From NCBI RefSeq assembly GCF_027938815.1, contig NZ_CP115913.1:3754001-3818000 (forward strand): a DNA stretch of 64,000 nucleotides, in the 5' to 3' direction. The notes beneath the pieces were generated by a model. It did not search any database. It worked only from the letters and a program-made list of their open reading frames with translations, and was not told the DNA's origin. Below, piece after piece: positions 22,386 through 31,288 of the stretch. This DNA comes from Oceanirhabdus sp. W0125-5 (lineage in GTDB: Bacteria; Bacillota; Clostridia; Clostridiales; Clostridiaceae). Numbering within the stretch: position 1 is the stretch's first letter; each line of letters begins with the position of its first letter. A program made the position numbers and the translations under genes.

Positions 22386-23429
22386 TTATTCGTCTATTTT
22401 ATTATAATTACTATCTAACCATTTTTCAATATCTTTTGCAGCTTTATTTATATCATCTATAGTTAATCGAAGTTCGTATTCGTATTTATCTGATGTATTT
22501 GTATACATAGGATCATAATATGTTTCCATTAGCTCCATTGTAACTTCTTTTATTTTTCCTTCGTTTAACTTCTCTTTATAATACTCAGCTTTCTTTTTAC
22601 CCATATATTTTGCTAACTTATCAAGAGCTAATGAAATCTCTTCTAAGTAATTTACATTTTTAGTGTACTCGCGAATAATAATCTCACTTCTAAACTCCAA
22701 ACTAGCATCAATAAAAATATGCTTACCAACTTTCATTTTATTATGTACGTATTCTGGAACAAATACACTACCAATCCTTCTGCTTTCAGCTTCAACAAAA
22801 ACATATTTACCACCTTTGTTTCTAGACAATTCTTCATGTATATATGATTCAAACATTTTCTGAGAATTACATTTATTAAGACCAACACTTCCAAGTAATG
22901 ACCCTCTATGATTTGCTGCTTTTTCTAAATCTAAAACCGAATATCCATCTTCTTTTAGTTGTTTTAGAATCTCTGTTTTTCCTACACCTGTATTTCCATG
23001 TATGACTATATATTCAACAGAATCATTTAATTCCACTAATTCTTCCATCACAACTTTTCTATAGGCTTTATATCCCCCTTTGATTCTTGAAACATTTATA
23101 CCCATTGAGTTTATAAATGTTGAGATAACCCCACTTCTCATTCCGCCTCTTGCACAGAATAATGTTATATCCTTATTAGTTTTTTTTAGTTCGTGAATTT
23201 CTTCGAAAAAATGTAATAGCTTTTTTGATGCATACTCTATTCCCACTTTACTTGCTTCATAAGCGCTTTCTTGCTTATATAGGGTACCAATTATTTTTCT
23301 TTCTTCGTCATCAAATATTGGCATATTAATTGCTCCTGGAATAGTTTCTTGCTTATATTCTCCTGGACTTCTAACATCAATGAATAGTCCATCTCTATTT
23401 ATTTTTTTATATTCTTGAGGTAATAACAT
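22386..23429 (-). CDS. mnmH: tRNA 2-selenouridine synthase (MnmH/SelU)
   Basis: 347 residues, near the family's 360. An N-terminal rhodanese domain has the active-site cysteine C92 in FCARGGMRSG; the second part has a P-loop, GNTGVGKT at 145-152, and the conserved ANHRGSLLG. The enzyme geranylates 2-thiouridine in the wobble position of some tRNAs and replaces the sulfur with selenium from selenophosphate. No selD is in this window. AAGGAATC precedes ATG 23429. It is followed by parE, only 25 bases from its chosen start, so the two are likely co-transcribed. Confidence 0.92.
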   Translation of the reverse strand: MLLPQEYKKINRDGLFIDVRSPGEYKQETIPGAINMPIFDDEERKIIGTLYKQESAYEASKVGIEYASKKLLHFFEEIHELKKTNKDITLFCARGGMRSGVISTFINSMGINVSRIKGGYKAYRKVVMEELVELNDSVEYIVIHGNTGVGKTEILKQLKEDGYSVLDLEKAANHRGSLLGSVGLNKCNSQKMFESYIHEELSRNKGGKYVFVEAESRRIGSVFVPEYVHNKMKVGKHIFIDASLEFRSEIIIREYTKNVNYLEEISLALDKLAKYMGKKKAEYYKEKLNEGKIKEVTMELMETYYDPMYTNTSDKYEYELRLTIDDINKAAKDIEKWLDSNYNKIDE

Positions 23430-23513
23430 GTGATTCCTTCTTCCTAGTATTTAATAATTCCTTACAAACTTTAATAATAAATAAATATTCAAAAAAAGTC
23501 AAATTTACTTATT

Positions 23514-23557
23514 GAACAACAAAATCACCATTGTTTTTAATGGTGATTTTGTTGTTC
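23514..23557 (-). terminator. 19-bp perfect hairpin overlapping the end of the small membrane protein gene
   Basis: Arms 23514-23532 and 23539-23557 are exact inverse copies (core CACCATT/AATGGTG) with a 6-base loop. The last eight codons and stop of the gene ending at 23537 are inside the stem. There is no immediate U-run, though a run of seven T follows about 20 bases later on the minus strand. Confidence 0.7.
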
Positions 23558-23896
23558 ATTTAATATTATAAATTTCACAAGACTGAATATCTTAAAAGCA
23601 TACTCAATATTTACTTTATGTTTTAACTTATTCTCTTCTAACAAAATCAAAAGATTTCTAAAAGCCTTTTCATCCTCAATTTTGGGGTTATTTTTTATTA
23701 AATCAATCATCAATTGAATTACTTTTTCAGTGTGTTTCTTATTAAGTTCTTTTTCTATAAAAGATAATAATAATTTATTCTCTACTCCATAGTTTTCTTC
23801 ATTGTTCTCTTGATTATCTAACAAGAAAAATATCAATACTACAAATCCCAAAATAATTACTATCCCAATCCCAATAAGAACTAATAACTCTCCCAA
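23537..23896 (-). CDS. Small membrane-anchored protein of unknown function
   Basis: 119 residues. One strongly hydrophobic N-terminal helix (about residues 3-26, LLVLIGIGIVIILGFVVLIFF) is followed by a charged, helical cytoplasmic part (residues 40-119). The start is TTG 23896 with GGGAGGCTATTT upstream. It lies 91 bases after the first HD-GYP gene with no terminator between, so the two may be co-transcribed. I do not recognise the family. The stop codon is inside a 19-bp hairpin stem. Confidence 0.65.
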   Translation of the reverse strand: MGELLVLIGIGIVIILGFVVLIFFLLDNQENNEENYGVENKLLLSFIEKELNKKHTEKVIQLMIDLIKNNPKIEDEKAFRNLLILLEENKLKHKVNIEYAFKIFSLVKFIILNEQQNHH

Positions 23897-23987
23897 AATA
23901 GCCTCCCATAGTATCCTTTACTATAAGATATGCAGCATAATGCTCTAAGTTACATTAATTTTAGAGAATCCATAGTGAAATTAAATT

Positions 23988-25103
23988 TTATAAAAGTTCA
24001 TCAATGTATAAATCTCTTCTTGTTTTTAAATCAATAAACTCCTCATCAACATTTATTAATGGTTTGGAAATATTAAACATATCAAGTTTAACTATTTTCC
24101 CCACTTTTCCATTATTAAGACGAACATTTTCTCCAGTATATACAATGATTAGATTCTTTAAAAAAGCAGCACAAACATCTCCATCCAATTTATTCCATGC
24201 CCCACTTTGAAGTTCTTCCAAACACAAAAAAGGTGACTTTCTCTTACTATACACTTTATTCGAAGTCATAGCATCAAACTCATCTGCTACAGCTATAATC
24301 TTGGCAAATTTATGAATTTTTTCACCTTTTATACCAAAAGGATATCCACTTCCATCAATTCTTTCATGGTGCATCAATACTCCCATTCCTACAGAAGGGT
24401 CCAAAAAACGGGCTTTTTTAATAATTTTATAAGCATATTCAGTATGCTTCTTAATTTCTTCAAACTCATTTTTAGTAAGAGCACTAGGCTTGTTCAATAT
24501 TTTGGGATCAATTAACGTCTTCCCAATATCATGAAGCAAACCACTATATGTTAGTAATAATAATTCTCTTCCTTGAATCCCCATCCACCTTCCAATCATG
24601 GATGATAAAATACTTACATTAATTGAATGCCTGTATAGATATTCATCAACACTTTTGTCAAGCAATATACTTTTGATAAGGATGTCGTAATCATACTCAC
24701 CAAACTCATCTATAATTATTTTGGAATATTTTCTTACATCATCAACATCAATTTTTTTATCAAGAGAAATACATTTAAGAACACTTTTCATGTCTTCAGT
24801 AAAATCGTCGAGTGATTTTTCTAATTTTTGTACTTGAACTCTTTTAGTTTCAGATAAATTCGAATACTTAAAACATTCCTTATTATTGATTTCTGTTGAT
24901 TGCACATCCAAATGACCTTTTTTTAAAGCCATATAGACTTTTACCTCAATGAATGACTGAAGACTAATTATTTTATCAATCATCTTTTGTGTTAGTTCAA
25001 CACCTTCTATAAGAAGTTTAACATTGTCAATTACAAGATCTTCAGCCAAGATCATATTTGGCCTCAATTCATCAGGCAATAACGTTTCTACATTGCTCTT
25101 CAT
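23988..25103 (-). CDS. HD-GYP domain cyclic-di-GMP phosphodiesterase (paralogue 1)
   Basis: 371 residues. The N-terminal ~130 residues have no recognised domain but keep an 'ELRPNMILAEDL' segment common in such proteins. The HD-GYP domain retains all main motifs: H159 in RHSINVS, HD at 191-192 in LLHDIGKT, HH at 245-246, HERIDGSGYP (GYP 253-255) and AVADEFDAMTS. It should hydrolyse c-di-GMP in the cytoplasm. It is about 70% identical to the next gene upstream, of equal length. Promoter TTTACA-18-TATAAT at 25177-25206. Confidence 0.92.
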   Translation of the reverse strand: MKSNVETLLPDELRPNMILAEDLVIDNVKLLIEGVELTQKMIDKIISLQSFIEVKVYMALKKGHLDVQSTEINNKECFKYSNLSETKRVQVQKLEKSLDDFTEDMKSVLKCISLDKKIDVDDVRKYSKIIIDEFGEYDYDILIKSILLDKSVDEYLYRHSINVSILSSMIGRWMGIQGRELLLLTYSGLLHDIGKTLIDPKILNKPSALTKNEFEEIKKHTEYAYKIIKKARFLDPSVGMGVLMHHERIDGSGYPFGIKGEKIHKFAKIIAVADEFDAMTSNKVYSKRKSPFLCLEELQSGAWNKLDGDVCAAFLKNLIIVYTGENVRLNNGKVGKIVKLDMFNISKPLINVDEEFIDLKTRRDLYIDELL

Positions 25104-25176
25104 TTCGTTCCCCCTAAGCCGCCCTCAAGCTCTATTTCTCACTTGTATTCTATAATTTATAACTTTACAGGAATAT

Positions 25177-25206
25177 ATTATATCAAATAGTTCATCTTTC
25201 TGTAAA
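25177..25206 (-). promoter_or_regulatory. Sigma-A-type promoter of HD-GYP paralogue 1
   Basis: Minus strand TTTACA (25201-25206), 18-base spacer, TATAAT (25177-25182). The flanking sequence AACTTTACAGAAA and TATTTGATATAATATA is shared with the promoter of paralogue 2. Confidence 0.75.
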
Positions 25207-25229
25207 GTTTTAACCTTTAGTTCTGTTTT

Positions 25230-25269
25230 AAATAATAAAACACCATTATTAATGGTGTTTTTATTATTT
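25230..25269 (-). terminator. Terminator of HD-GYP paralogue 2
   Basis: An 18-bp stem (arm AAATAATAAAACACCATT) with a 3-base loop and one bulged base. The CACCATT/AATGGTG core matches the hairpin at 23514-23557. It lies between paralogue 2 and the promoter of paralogue 1. Confidence 0.7.
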
Positions 25270-25289
25270 AAAATTATAAGTTTATTCTT

Positions 25290-26405
25290 CTATAAAAGTT
25301 CTTCAATGTATAAATCACTTCGTGTTTTTAAATCAATAAACTCCTCATCAATATTTATTAATGGTCTTGAAATATTAAACATGTCAAGCTTAATAATTTT
25401 CCCTACTTTTCCATTATTAAGACGTACGTATTCTCCCATGTATATTGTAGTTAAATGCTTTAAAAATGCAGCACAAACGCCCCCATCCAACTTATTCCAT
25501 GCTACACTTTGAAGCTCTTCAAGACATAAAAAGGGTGATTTTTTACTACTATATACTTTATTAGAAGTCATAGCATCAAACTCATCAGCAACTGCTATTA
25601 TTTTTGCAAACTTATGAATTTTTTCTCCCTTAATTCCAAGAGGATATCCACTTCCATCAATTCTTTCGTGATGCATCAAAATACCCATTGCAACTGAAGG
25701 GTCTAAGAATTTAGTATTTTTTACAATTTTATACCCATACTCACAATGCTTCTTGATTTCATCATATTCTTTTTTTGTAAGAGCACTAGGCTTGTTCAAT
25801 ATTTGCGAATCAATTAATGTCTTTCCAACATCATGAAGCAAAGCACTATAAGTTAATAATAGCAAGTCTCTCCCATCGATCCCCATCCATTTACCAATCA
25901 TAGTTGACAAAATACTTACATTAATTGAATGCCTATATAGATACTCATCAACACCTTTGTCAAACAACAAGTTTTTGATTAATATGTCATAATCATACTC
26001 CCCAAACTCTTCTATAATTGTTTTAGAATATTTTCTCACATCTTCAACATCAATCTTCTCATCAATAGAAATAGATTTGAATACCCCTTTCATTTCTCTT
26101 GAGAAATTATCTATTGACTTTTCTAATTCTTGCGCTTTAACTCTTCTTCCTTCAGATAAATTTGCATACTTATAACTTTCCTTATCATATACTTCTGCAG
26201 GTTTTATATTTAATGCACCTTTTTCCAAAGCCTTATAGATGTATACATCCATAAAGGGCTGAAGACTAATAATTTTATTAATCATCGTCTGCGTGAGTTT
26301 AGCACCTGCTACAAGAAGTTTTACATTGTCAATTACAAGGTTATGGGCCAATATCATATCTGGTTTCAAATCATTCGGCAATAACTTTTCTACAGTGTAC
26401 TTCAT
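25290..26405 (-). CDS. HD-GYP domain cyclic-di-GMP phosphodiesterase (paralogue 2)
   Basis: 371 residues, colinear with paralogue 1 without gaps. Motifs: RHSINVS (H159), LLHDVGKT (H191-D192), HH 245-246, HERIDGSGYP and AVADEFDAMTS. All metal ligands seen in active HD-GYP enzymes that I can identify are present, so both copies are expected to be active c-di-GMP hydrolases. The N-terminal sensor-like part differs most between the copies (residues 55-95), suggesting divergence of input. It has its own promoter (26478-26507) and terminator. Confidence 0.92.
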   Translation of the reverse strand: MKYTVEKLLPNDLKPDMILAHNLVIDNVKLLVAGAKLTQTMINKIISLQPFMDVYIYKALEKGALNIKPAEVYDKESYKYANLSEGRRVKAQELEKSIDNFSREMKGVFKSISIDEKIDVEDVRKYSKTIIEEFGEYDYDILIKNLLFDKGVDEYLYRHSINVSILSTMIGKWMGIDGRDLLLLTYSALLHDVGKTLIDSQILNKPSALTKKEYDEIKKHCEYGYKIVKNTKFLDPSVAMGILMHHERIDGSGYPLGIKGEKIHKFAKIIAVADEFDAMTSNKVYSSKKSPFLCLEELQSVAWNKLDGGVCAAFLKHLTTIYMGEYVRLNNGKVGKIIKLDMFNISRPLINIDEEFIDLKTRSDLYIEELL

Positions 26406-26477
26406 GCTGTTCCCCCTAAAATCTTCTTAACTCAATTTCACACATTTATTCATTGGTTTGTAACTAAAACTACTTAT

Positions 26478-26507
26478 ATTATATCAAATATTACATATTT
26501 CTGTAAA
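26478..26507 (-). promoter_or_regulatory. Sigma-A-type promoter of HD-GYP paralogue 2
   Basis: Minus strand TTTACA (26502-26507), 18-base spacer, TATAAT (26478-26483), lying directly after the TPR gene stop. Nearly the same as the promoter of paralogue 1, so the duplication included the promoter. Confidence 0.75.
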
Positions 26508-26511
26508 GTTT

Positions 26512-27390
26512 TCAAAGGTATCTGATTATGTTTATTAGCTCATTATCTTTTTTCGCATATTCCTTGAATTTCGGGTATAGTTCTATTGCTTTATTTAAAT
26601 CTTCTATACCAAGTTTTTCATCATTAATCAAGGAAAACAAACATGCTCTATTATAATATAAAAAAGCTTCATCGCTATTATTTTCAATACCTTTTGTTAA
26701 CCAAAAAATGCTTTTTAAGTATTCTTTTTTTTCTTTATAAATTACTGAAAGATTCAAATATGCATATGAATATTCCTTATTTAACTCGATTGTCTTCTTA
26801 TAAAAAGCTATTGACTCCTCAACTACGTTCATTTTATTCAATACTACTCCAAGATTAAAGTTAACCATAAAATCTTTATTATCAATTTCATATGCTTTTT
26901 TAAGCAATTCATAAGCTTTATTATTCTCATTTAATTCTTCATAAATCGCAGCTAAGTTAACAAATGCCCAAAAGTCATCATGAACTAACTCTAATACTCT
27001 TTCATAAAATTCTATAGCTCTAACTTTTTCACCTTTTTCATCTAGAAGATTAGCATAAAAAAACAATCCTCTATCATTTTTAGGATTAAGACTAATGCAT
27101 CTTTCATAGTATTCCTGTGCCTCTTCAATTTCTTCAAGTTCTTCAAGTATTATTGCAATTCCATAATAAGCTCTATCATCTTCCCCTTCAATAATAACTT
27201 GTTTATAAATTTCAATTGCATCTTTCTTCAATCCAAGTTCATCGCATAATAATGCATAGTCTATTAAAAATTCGGTATCACCACATGGGTAAATTTTATG
27301 CGCCTTTTTAAAAAACTTATATGCTTTAATTTTTTCCCCTTTATATAAATGATCATATGCAATACTTTTATTGTTGTTAAATTTATACAT
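26512..27390 (-). CDS. Tetratricopeptide repeat (TPR) protein
   Basis: 292 residues made almost wholly of TPR-like helix pairs, about eight in a row, with the usual A-x-x-x-Y-x-x-A pattern (for example EEAQEYYERCISLNPKN, RAIEFYERVLELV, KAIELYPKFKEY). No signal peptide or catalytic domain. Such proteins act as binding scaffolds; the partner is unknown. AGGAG precedes ATG 27390. It stands just upstream of the HD-GYP pair, with only 106 bases to their start, and may be functionally linked, which is inference from position. Confidence 0.85.
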   Translation of the reverse strand: MYKFNNNKSIAYDHLYKGEKIKAYKFFKKAHKIYPCGDTEFLIDYALLCDELGLKKDAIEIYKQVIIEGEDDRAYYGIAIILEELEEIEEAQEYYERCISLNPKNDRGLFFYANLLDEKGEKVRAIEFYERVLELVHDDFWAFVNLAAIYEELNENNKAYELLKKAYEIDNKDFMVNFNLGVVLNKMNVVEESIAFYKKTIELNKEYSYAYLNLSVIYKEKKEYLKSIFWLTKGIENNSDEAFLYYNRACLFSLINDEKLGIEDLNKAIELYPKFKEYAKKDNELINIIRYL

Positions 27391-27578
27391 ATTTACTCCT
27401 AACTTATTTCCCTTGACTCTAATAAAAGCTTTTACTTATTACTTTAATCTAATTACTTAGGTAATTAATATATCGATGAAACATTATTAGTCTTAACATT
27501 TTCTTTACAATAAAATCGAATTATTTAAACATTTCACTGTTATACTTTATTCAAGTATTGTTCAAAAATAAATCAAAA

Positions 27579-27634
27579 GCATATATTGCTGCAAATGTAC
27601 TAAATGAGCGTAATACATTTTAAGCAATATATGC
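27579..27634 (-). terminator. Long two-part hairpin terminator of the PfkB kinase gene
   Basis: GCATATATTGCT (27579-27590) pairs with AGCAATATATGC (27623-27634); inside, AAATGTA pairs with TACATTT. On the minus strand TTTTGATTTATTTTTG follows. Located 3 bases past the stop. Confidence 0.75.
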
Positions 27635-27637
27635 TAT

Positions 27638-28597
27638 CTAAACAACTCTTACTGTTTCTTCCCAAGTAATTTCTTTTAATTTATCCATCACATATTCATA
27701 TGACATTTTAGGATGAATAGTTTCCACATGAGAAATTGTGATTATTGACATACCCATAGAAAATTTAACAGCTTCTTCAATTGGTAAGTTATTCATGTAA
27801 GAATACCCTAATCCAGCAACAAATGAATCCCCTGCACCAGTAACATTTCTAACAAGTACATTATTTGCTTTTATCTGTCCTCTTTTATCTTTATTTGCAA
27901 AGAATATCCCATCTTCGTCTAAACTAATAAAAACATTTTCAATTCCTAATTCTAAGAAATAATCACACGCTCTTTCTAAATCATCTACATCATTGATTTT
28001 AAATCCCGCTAAGACTTCAGCTTCATGTCTATTAGGTTTGATAGTATGAAAATATTTAATTAAATGTTTTATTTTTTCAGCCTTAGCTGCTGACACTGGG
28101 TCCAAAATAAATTTTGTCATTCCTTCAAACTGAGTCAGTATGAACTCAAGATTGTTAGGATCATCTGCATCTAAAAAAGTATATTCAGCATTTTCTATAA
28201 GTTCAGCTTTAGATAATATGAATTTCATATCCATCTCACCAATACTCTTCATATCTGCAATTCCAGATACCATTTCTCCATTCTCATTTAAAATTGCCAT
28301 ATATGTAGGAGTTCCACCCTTTTCTAATATTAGAGATTCACTCATATCGTATCCAATAACTTTAGAGTGTTCTAACATACTTCTACCTATTTCGTCATTA
28401 CCTAAAATGGAAATAAGCTTAGTATTAACACCTATTCTAGCCATATTCTCAGCAATATTACGACAAACACCACCAAAGGATATCTTAACTTTTCCCGGTG
28501 TAGAGTTAAACTGTCTGTAACAATCCCCTGAGAATCCAAATATATCAACAACCGACGCACCAAATACTAAGGCATAGTCTTTTGAATTTACACTCAT
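27638..28597 (-). CDS. PfkB-family kinase, pseudouridine kinase (PsuK)-like
   Basis: 319 residues from ATG 28597, which follows GGAGGAGGAAGAGGT; nine further in-frame codons upstream contain the ribosome site itself. The ribokinase fold shows GGVCRNIAENMARIG (substrate/N-terminal motif) and NVTGAGDSFVAG with the catalytic Asp near 263. Resemblance to E. coli PsuK is specific: NSTPGKVKISFGG, DPVSAAKAEK, HTIKPNRHEAE and the TIHP near the end. PsuK phosphorylates pseudouridine for breakdown by PsuG; no psuG is adjacent here, so substrate is probable rather than proven. Confidence 0.8.
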   Translation of the reverse strand: MSVNSKDYALVFGASVVDIFGFSGDCYRQFNSTPGKVKISFGGVCRNIAENMARIGVNTKLISILGNDEIGRSMLEHSKVIGYDMSESLILEKGGTPTYMAILNENGEMVSGIADMKSIGEMDMKFILSKAELIENAEYTFLDADDPNNLEFILTQFEGMTKFILDPVSAAKAEKIKHLIKYFHTIKPNRHEAEVLAGFKINDVDDLERACDYFLELGIENVFISLDEDGIFFANKDKRGQIKANNVLVRNVTGAGDSFVAGLGYSYMNNLPIEEAVKFSMGMSIITISHVETIHPKMSYEYVMDKLKEITWEETVRVV

Positions 28598-28763
28598 ACC
28601 TCTTCCTCCTCCTAATCCAACCATGTAATTTTATCACATTTCGACAATAAATTAAAGTCCTTAATTATATACTTCCCTTTCTTCAGATAATTAAAAATAT
28701 TATTAATCTTCTTCTGTATATACACTTTCATAAAACATTTAATAATTTTCTTTTAAAAAAATA

Positions 28764-28798
28764 CACACAGAAAGGAAATAGTTTTCCTTTTCTGTGTG
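28764..28798 (-). terminator. Terminator of the cystine-type ABC operon
   Basis: CACACAGAAAGGAAA (28764-28778) pairs with TTTCCTTTTCTGTGTG (28783-28798), one base bulged; TATTTTTTT follows on the minus strand. Confidence 0.8.
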
Positions 28799-28822
28799 AT
28801 TATTTTTCTCAAATTATTCTTT

Positions 28823-29560
28823 TTATACTCGTTCTTTAAATGTCTTTAAAAATTTATTCAAACTTTCGTTTTCACTAAACATAATCTCTGATGGTGTACC
28901 TTGAACTTCTATTTCACCATCTTTCATATAAATAATTCTATCAGAAATTTTCAAAGCGAATTCAATCTCATGTGTAACAATCAACATAGTTCTATTTTCC
29001 GATGCAATCTCCCTTATCAAGGTTAACACTTCACCTACCAGTTCTGGATCTAGTGCAGATGTAGGTTCATCAAACAATAGCAATTTAGGTTCCATTGCTA
29101 TTGCCCTGGCAATACCAACCCTCTGCTGTTGTCCTCCTGATAATTGACTAGGATAATGTTTACTTCTATCTTTCAAGTTAACTTTTTCCAAAAGTTGATT
29201 TGCTTTTTCTCTCGCTCTTTCCTTGCTTATCTTTTTAACAGAAATTAAACCTTCCATTATATTCTCTTCTGCTGTTTTATTATTAAAAAGAGCAAAACTT
29301 TGAAATACCATTGCTGTATTATTTCTTAAAAAACTTACTTCTTTTTTATCAGCTTTACTTAACTGAACTTTTTTATCATTAATTTCAATAGAACCGCCAT
29401 CAGCTTTTTCCAGATAGTTAATACATCTTAAAAATGTTGATTTTCCAGATCCAGATGAACCAATAATTGAAACAACTTCTCCTTCTTTTACATCTAATCC
29501 AATATTCTTAAGAACTTCAATATCTCCAAAGCTCTTTTGTATATTCCTTATCTTGATCAT
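28823..29560 (-). CDS. Amino-acid (cystine-type) ABC transporter ATPase
   Basis: 245 residues. Walker A GSSGSGKS at 34-41, Q-loop in VFQSFALF, signature LSGGQQQR at 140-147, Walker B LLLFDEP at 160-166, switch His in VTHEIEFA. It belongs to the polar amino acid family (GlnQ/TcyC type). It is the last gene of a three-gene operon, 11 bases after the permease. The substrate is inferred from the binding protein and from the Cys leader upstream. Confidence 0.93.
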   Translation of the reverse strand: MIKIRNIQKSFGDIEVLKNIGLDVKEGEVVSIIGSSGSGKSTFLRCINYLEKADGGSIEINDKKVQLSKADKKEVSFLRNNTAMVFQSFALFNNKTAEENIMEGLISVKKISKERAREKANQLLEKVNLKDRSKHYPSQLSGGQQQRVGIARAIAMEPKLLLFDEPTSALDPELVGEVLTLIREIASENRTMLIVTHEIEFALKISDRIIYMKDGEIEVQGTPSEIMFSENESLNKFLKTFKERV

Positions 29561-29571
29561 TACTACCCTCC

Positions 29572-30240
29572 TTAATAGGATTTATTCATTCTACTTTCAA
29601 TTCTCTTAGTTAAATAGGATATAATCAATGTAATTATCCAATATATTATTCCCACTGCTAAAAAATTCTCGAAAAATTTATAGCTTGCTGATGCACCAAC
29701 CTTAGCAGATGCCATTATATCTTTTACCCCCAAAATAAATGTTATTGCTGTTCCCTGAATTAAACTTATGAATGTGTTACTAAGTGGAGGAACAGCAATT
29801 CTAGCAGCTTGTGGAATTATTATTTTTACCATAGCTTTAAGTTTTCCCATTCCAAGAGATTGAGCAGCTTCCATCTGGTTTTTATGAACAGAACTTATTG
29901 CTGATCTAATGATTACAGACATATACGCTCCAGCGTTTAAACTCATCACAGCAATGGACATTTCATAAGCACCTACATTTGATAAACCTTCAAATAATTG
30001 TGGTAATCCAAAGTAAAAGATAAACAACTGTACCATTAGTGGAGTACCTCTAAAAAACGATATGTATGTATCAATAAGTAAGTTCACATATCTATTTTTT
30101 ACTTCACTTTTAAATAATGCTAAAATAAGTCCTATTATAATTCCAAAGAGCATAGCCAATATGGCTATACTCAACGTAGTTGGTAAATATCTACCAATCA
30201 CTAAAATTCTCTTAGCAAAATAATTTATATCGAAACTCAT
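29572..30240 (-). CDS. Amino-acid (cystine-type) ABC transporter permease
   Basis: 222 residues with about five membrane helices. N-terminal LPTTLSIAILAMLFGIIIGL and FFRGTPLMVQLFIFYFGLP are hallmarks of the HisM/GlnP/TcyB permeases; the EAA loop is EAAQSLGMGKLKAMVKIIIPQA. It forms the channel with the ATPase downstream. Nine bases separate it from the binding-protein gene upstream. The specificity for cystine is inferred, not shown by the permease itself. Confidence 0.92.
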   Translation of the reverse strand: MSFDINYFAKRILVIGRYLPTTLSIAILAMLFGIIIGLILALFKSEVKNRYVNLLIDTYISFFRGTPLMVQLFIFYFGLPQLFEGLSNVGAYEMSIAVMSLNAGAYMSVIIRSAISSVHKNQMEAAQSLGMGKLKAMVKIIIPQAARIAVPPLSNTFISLIQGTAITFILGVKDIMASAKVGASASYKFFENFLAVGIIYWIITLIISYLTKRIESRMNKSY

Positions 30241-30248
30241 TTTCCCAC

Positions 30249-31040
30249 CTACTTTTTAGTTATATCAATTGGGAACCACTTAAGAGAAATTTCAGTTAAA
30301 GTTCCATCATTTTTCATTTCCTTCATTACTTTATTTATCTCTTCCACTAGCTTTTCGTTGTCATCGCTCTTAACGAATGGAAATGCATTTATAAGCTCTT
30401 GAATTGGTTCACCTGCTAATTTGATATCTAAGTCTGATTCTTCTATTACAGTTAATCCTGAAAGCTTATCCATCAATACAGCGTCAATTCTTCCTAATGA
30501 TAAATCATGATATAATCCTGAACCATCATAAGTTACTACCTCAATTTCATTTCCTGTATCAAACTCTCTAATCATATTTTCATAATTTGAACCTAAACTA
30601 ACTCCAACTTTTTTCCCTTTAAGATCTTCTAATGACTTTATTGAATTATCATCTTTATGAGATAATAATTGTGCACCATAATAAACATATGCTTCTGTAA
30701 ATATATATTTTTCTTCTCTTTCTTTTGTAACAGTAATCTGGTTAGCAATTGTATTTAATTGACCATTGTCTAACATTCCAAAAAGTCCACTAAAATCTGC
30801 TCTATTAAACTCTATTTCAGAGTCAAGTCTTGCTCCAATTTCTTTCCAAACATCTACATCAAATCCTTGCAATTCATCATTTTCATTTAAGAATGTGTAA
30901 GGCTTATAACCCCCACTCATCCCAATCACTATTTTGTTTCTTTCTTGCTTATTTGCTACTCCATCATTTTTTTTCCCACATGAAGCAACTCCTAATACCA
31001 TCAGTACTGCCATTAATAAAATAAAACCTTTCTTTTTCAT
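30249..31040 (-). CDS. Cystine-type ABC transporter substrate-binding lipoprotein
   Basis: 263 residues from ATG 31040, preceded by AGGAGGTATTTT; the longer open frame has no ribosome site and would span a terminator. Signal peptide MKKKGFILLMAVLMVLG with lipobox VASC, so it is a surface lipoprotein. The family 3 binding fold includes KPYTFLNENDELQGFDVD, KKVGVSLGSNYE, YDGSGLYHDLSLGRIDAVLMD and a final KWFPIDITK. These segments align closely with FliY/TcyJ (cystine binding) of E. coli rather than with Gln or His binders. A leader peptide with five Cys codons and an attenuator precede it, consistent with cysteine control. Confidence 0.88.
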   Translation of the reverse strand: MKKKGFILLMAVLMVLGVASCGKKNDGVANKQERNKIVIGMSGGYKPYTFLNENDELQGFDVDVWKEIGARLDSEIEFNRADFSGLFGMLDNGQLNTIANQITVTKEREEKYIFTEAYVYYGAQLLSHKDDNSIKSLEDLKGKKVGVSLGSNYENMIREFDTGNEIEVVTYDGSGLYHDLSLGRIDAVLMDKLSGLTVIEESDLDIKLAGEPIQELINAFPFVKSDDNEKLVEEINKVMKEMKNDGTLTEISLKWFPIDITKK

Positions 31041-31077
31041 AAAATACCTCCTAAAATTTAAAAAATAAAATAAAAAA

Positions 31078-31100
31078 GGGACACCTAATTTAGGCATCCC
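31078..31100 (-). terminator. Attenuator hairpin between the Cys leader peptide and the cystine transporter
   Basis: GGGA...CCTAA pairs with TTAGG...TCCC across 31078-31100, with TTTTTTATTTTATTTTTT following on the minus strand, just ahead of the ribosome site of the binding-protein gene. The 5' arm can instead pair with GAATTTAG at 31124-31131 (beside the leader stop codon) through CTAAATT, about nine base pairs with one bulge. Confidence 0.75.
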
Positions 31101-31129
31101 GTATAAACATATATTTTTACGCACTAAAT

Positions 31130-31228
31130 TCAGCTATACTTGTCTATTAAGTTTTGACATGTACAGCAACAACATAGAGAAACAGATTCACTTTTATAAT
31201 TTTTTATTAAATTAATTATTGATTTCAT
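31130..31228 (-). CDS. Cysteine-rich leader peptide (candidate attenuation ORF)
   Basis: A 32-codon ORF, ATG 31228 to TGA 31130, with TAGGAGGAATGGAT upstream. Translation runs MKSIINLIKNYKSESVSL then CCCCTC then QNLIDKYS. Codons 19-22 and 24 are TGT, TGT, TGC, TGT and TGT. The ORF starts about 25 bases after the likely transcription start and its stop codon abuts a candidate antiterminator strand; a terminator with a U-run follows, then the cystine-type ABC operon. Everything matches ribosome-mediated attenuation by cysteine (Cys-tRNA) shortage. The ORF and structures are seen directly; the regulation is inference. Confidence 0.72.
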   Translation of the reverse strand: MKSIINLIKNYKSESVSLCCCCTCQNLIDKYS

Positions 31229-31259
31229 ATCCATTCCTCCTAATTCGACTTATATTGAC

Positions 31260-31288
31260 ATTATAACTTTTCAAATAATAAATGTCAA
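31260..31288 (-). promoter_or_regulatory. Consensus sigma-A promoter of the Cys leader/cystine transporter operon
   Basis: Minus strand TTGACA (31283-31288), exactly 17 bases, TATAAT (31260-31265). A 10-base inverted repeat, TATTGACATT (31253-31262) and AATGTCAATA (31281-31290), covers both the -35 and the start region and could also be an operator. Confidence 0.85.
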
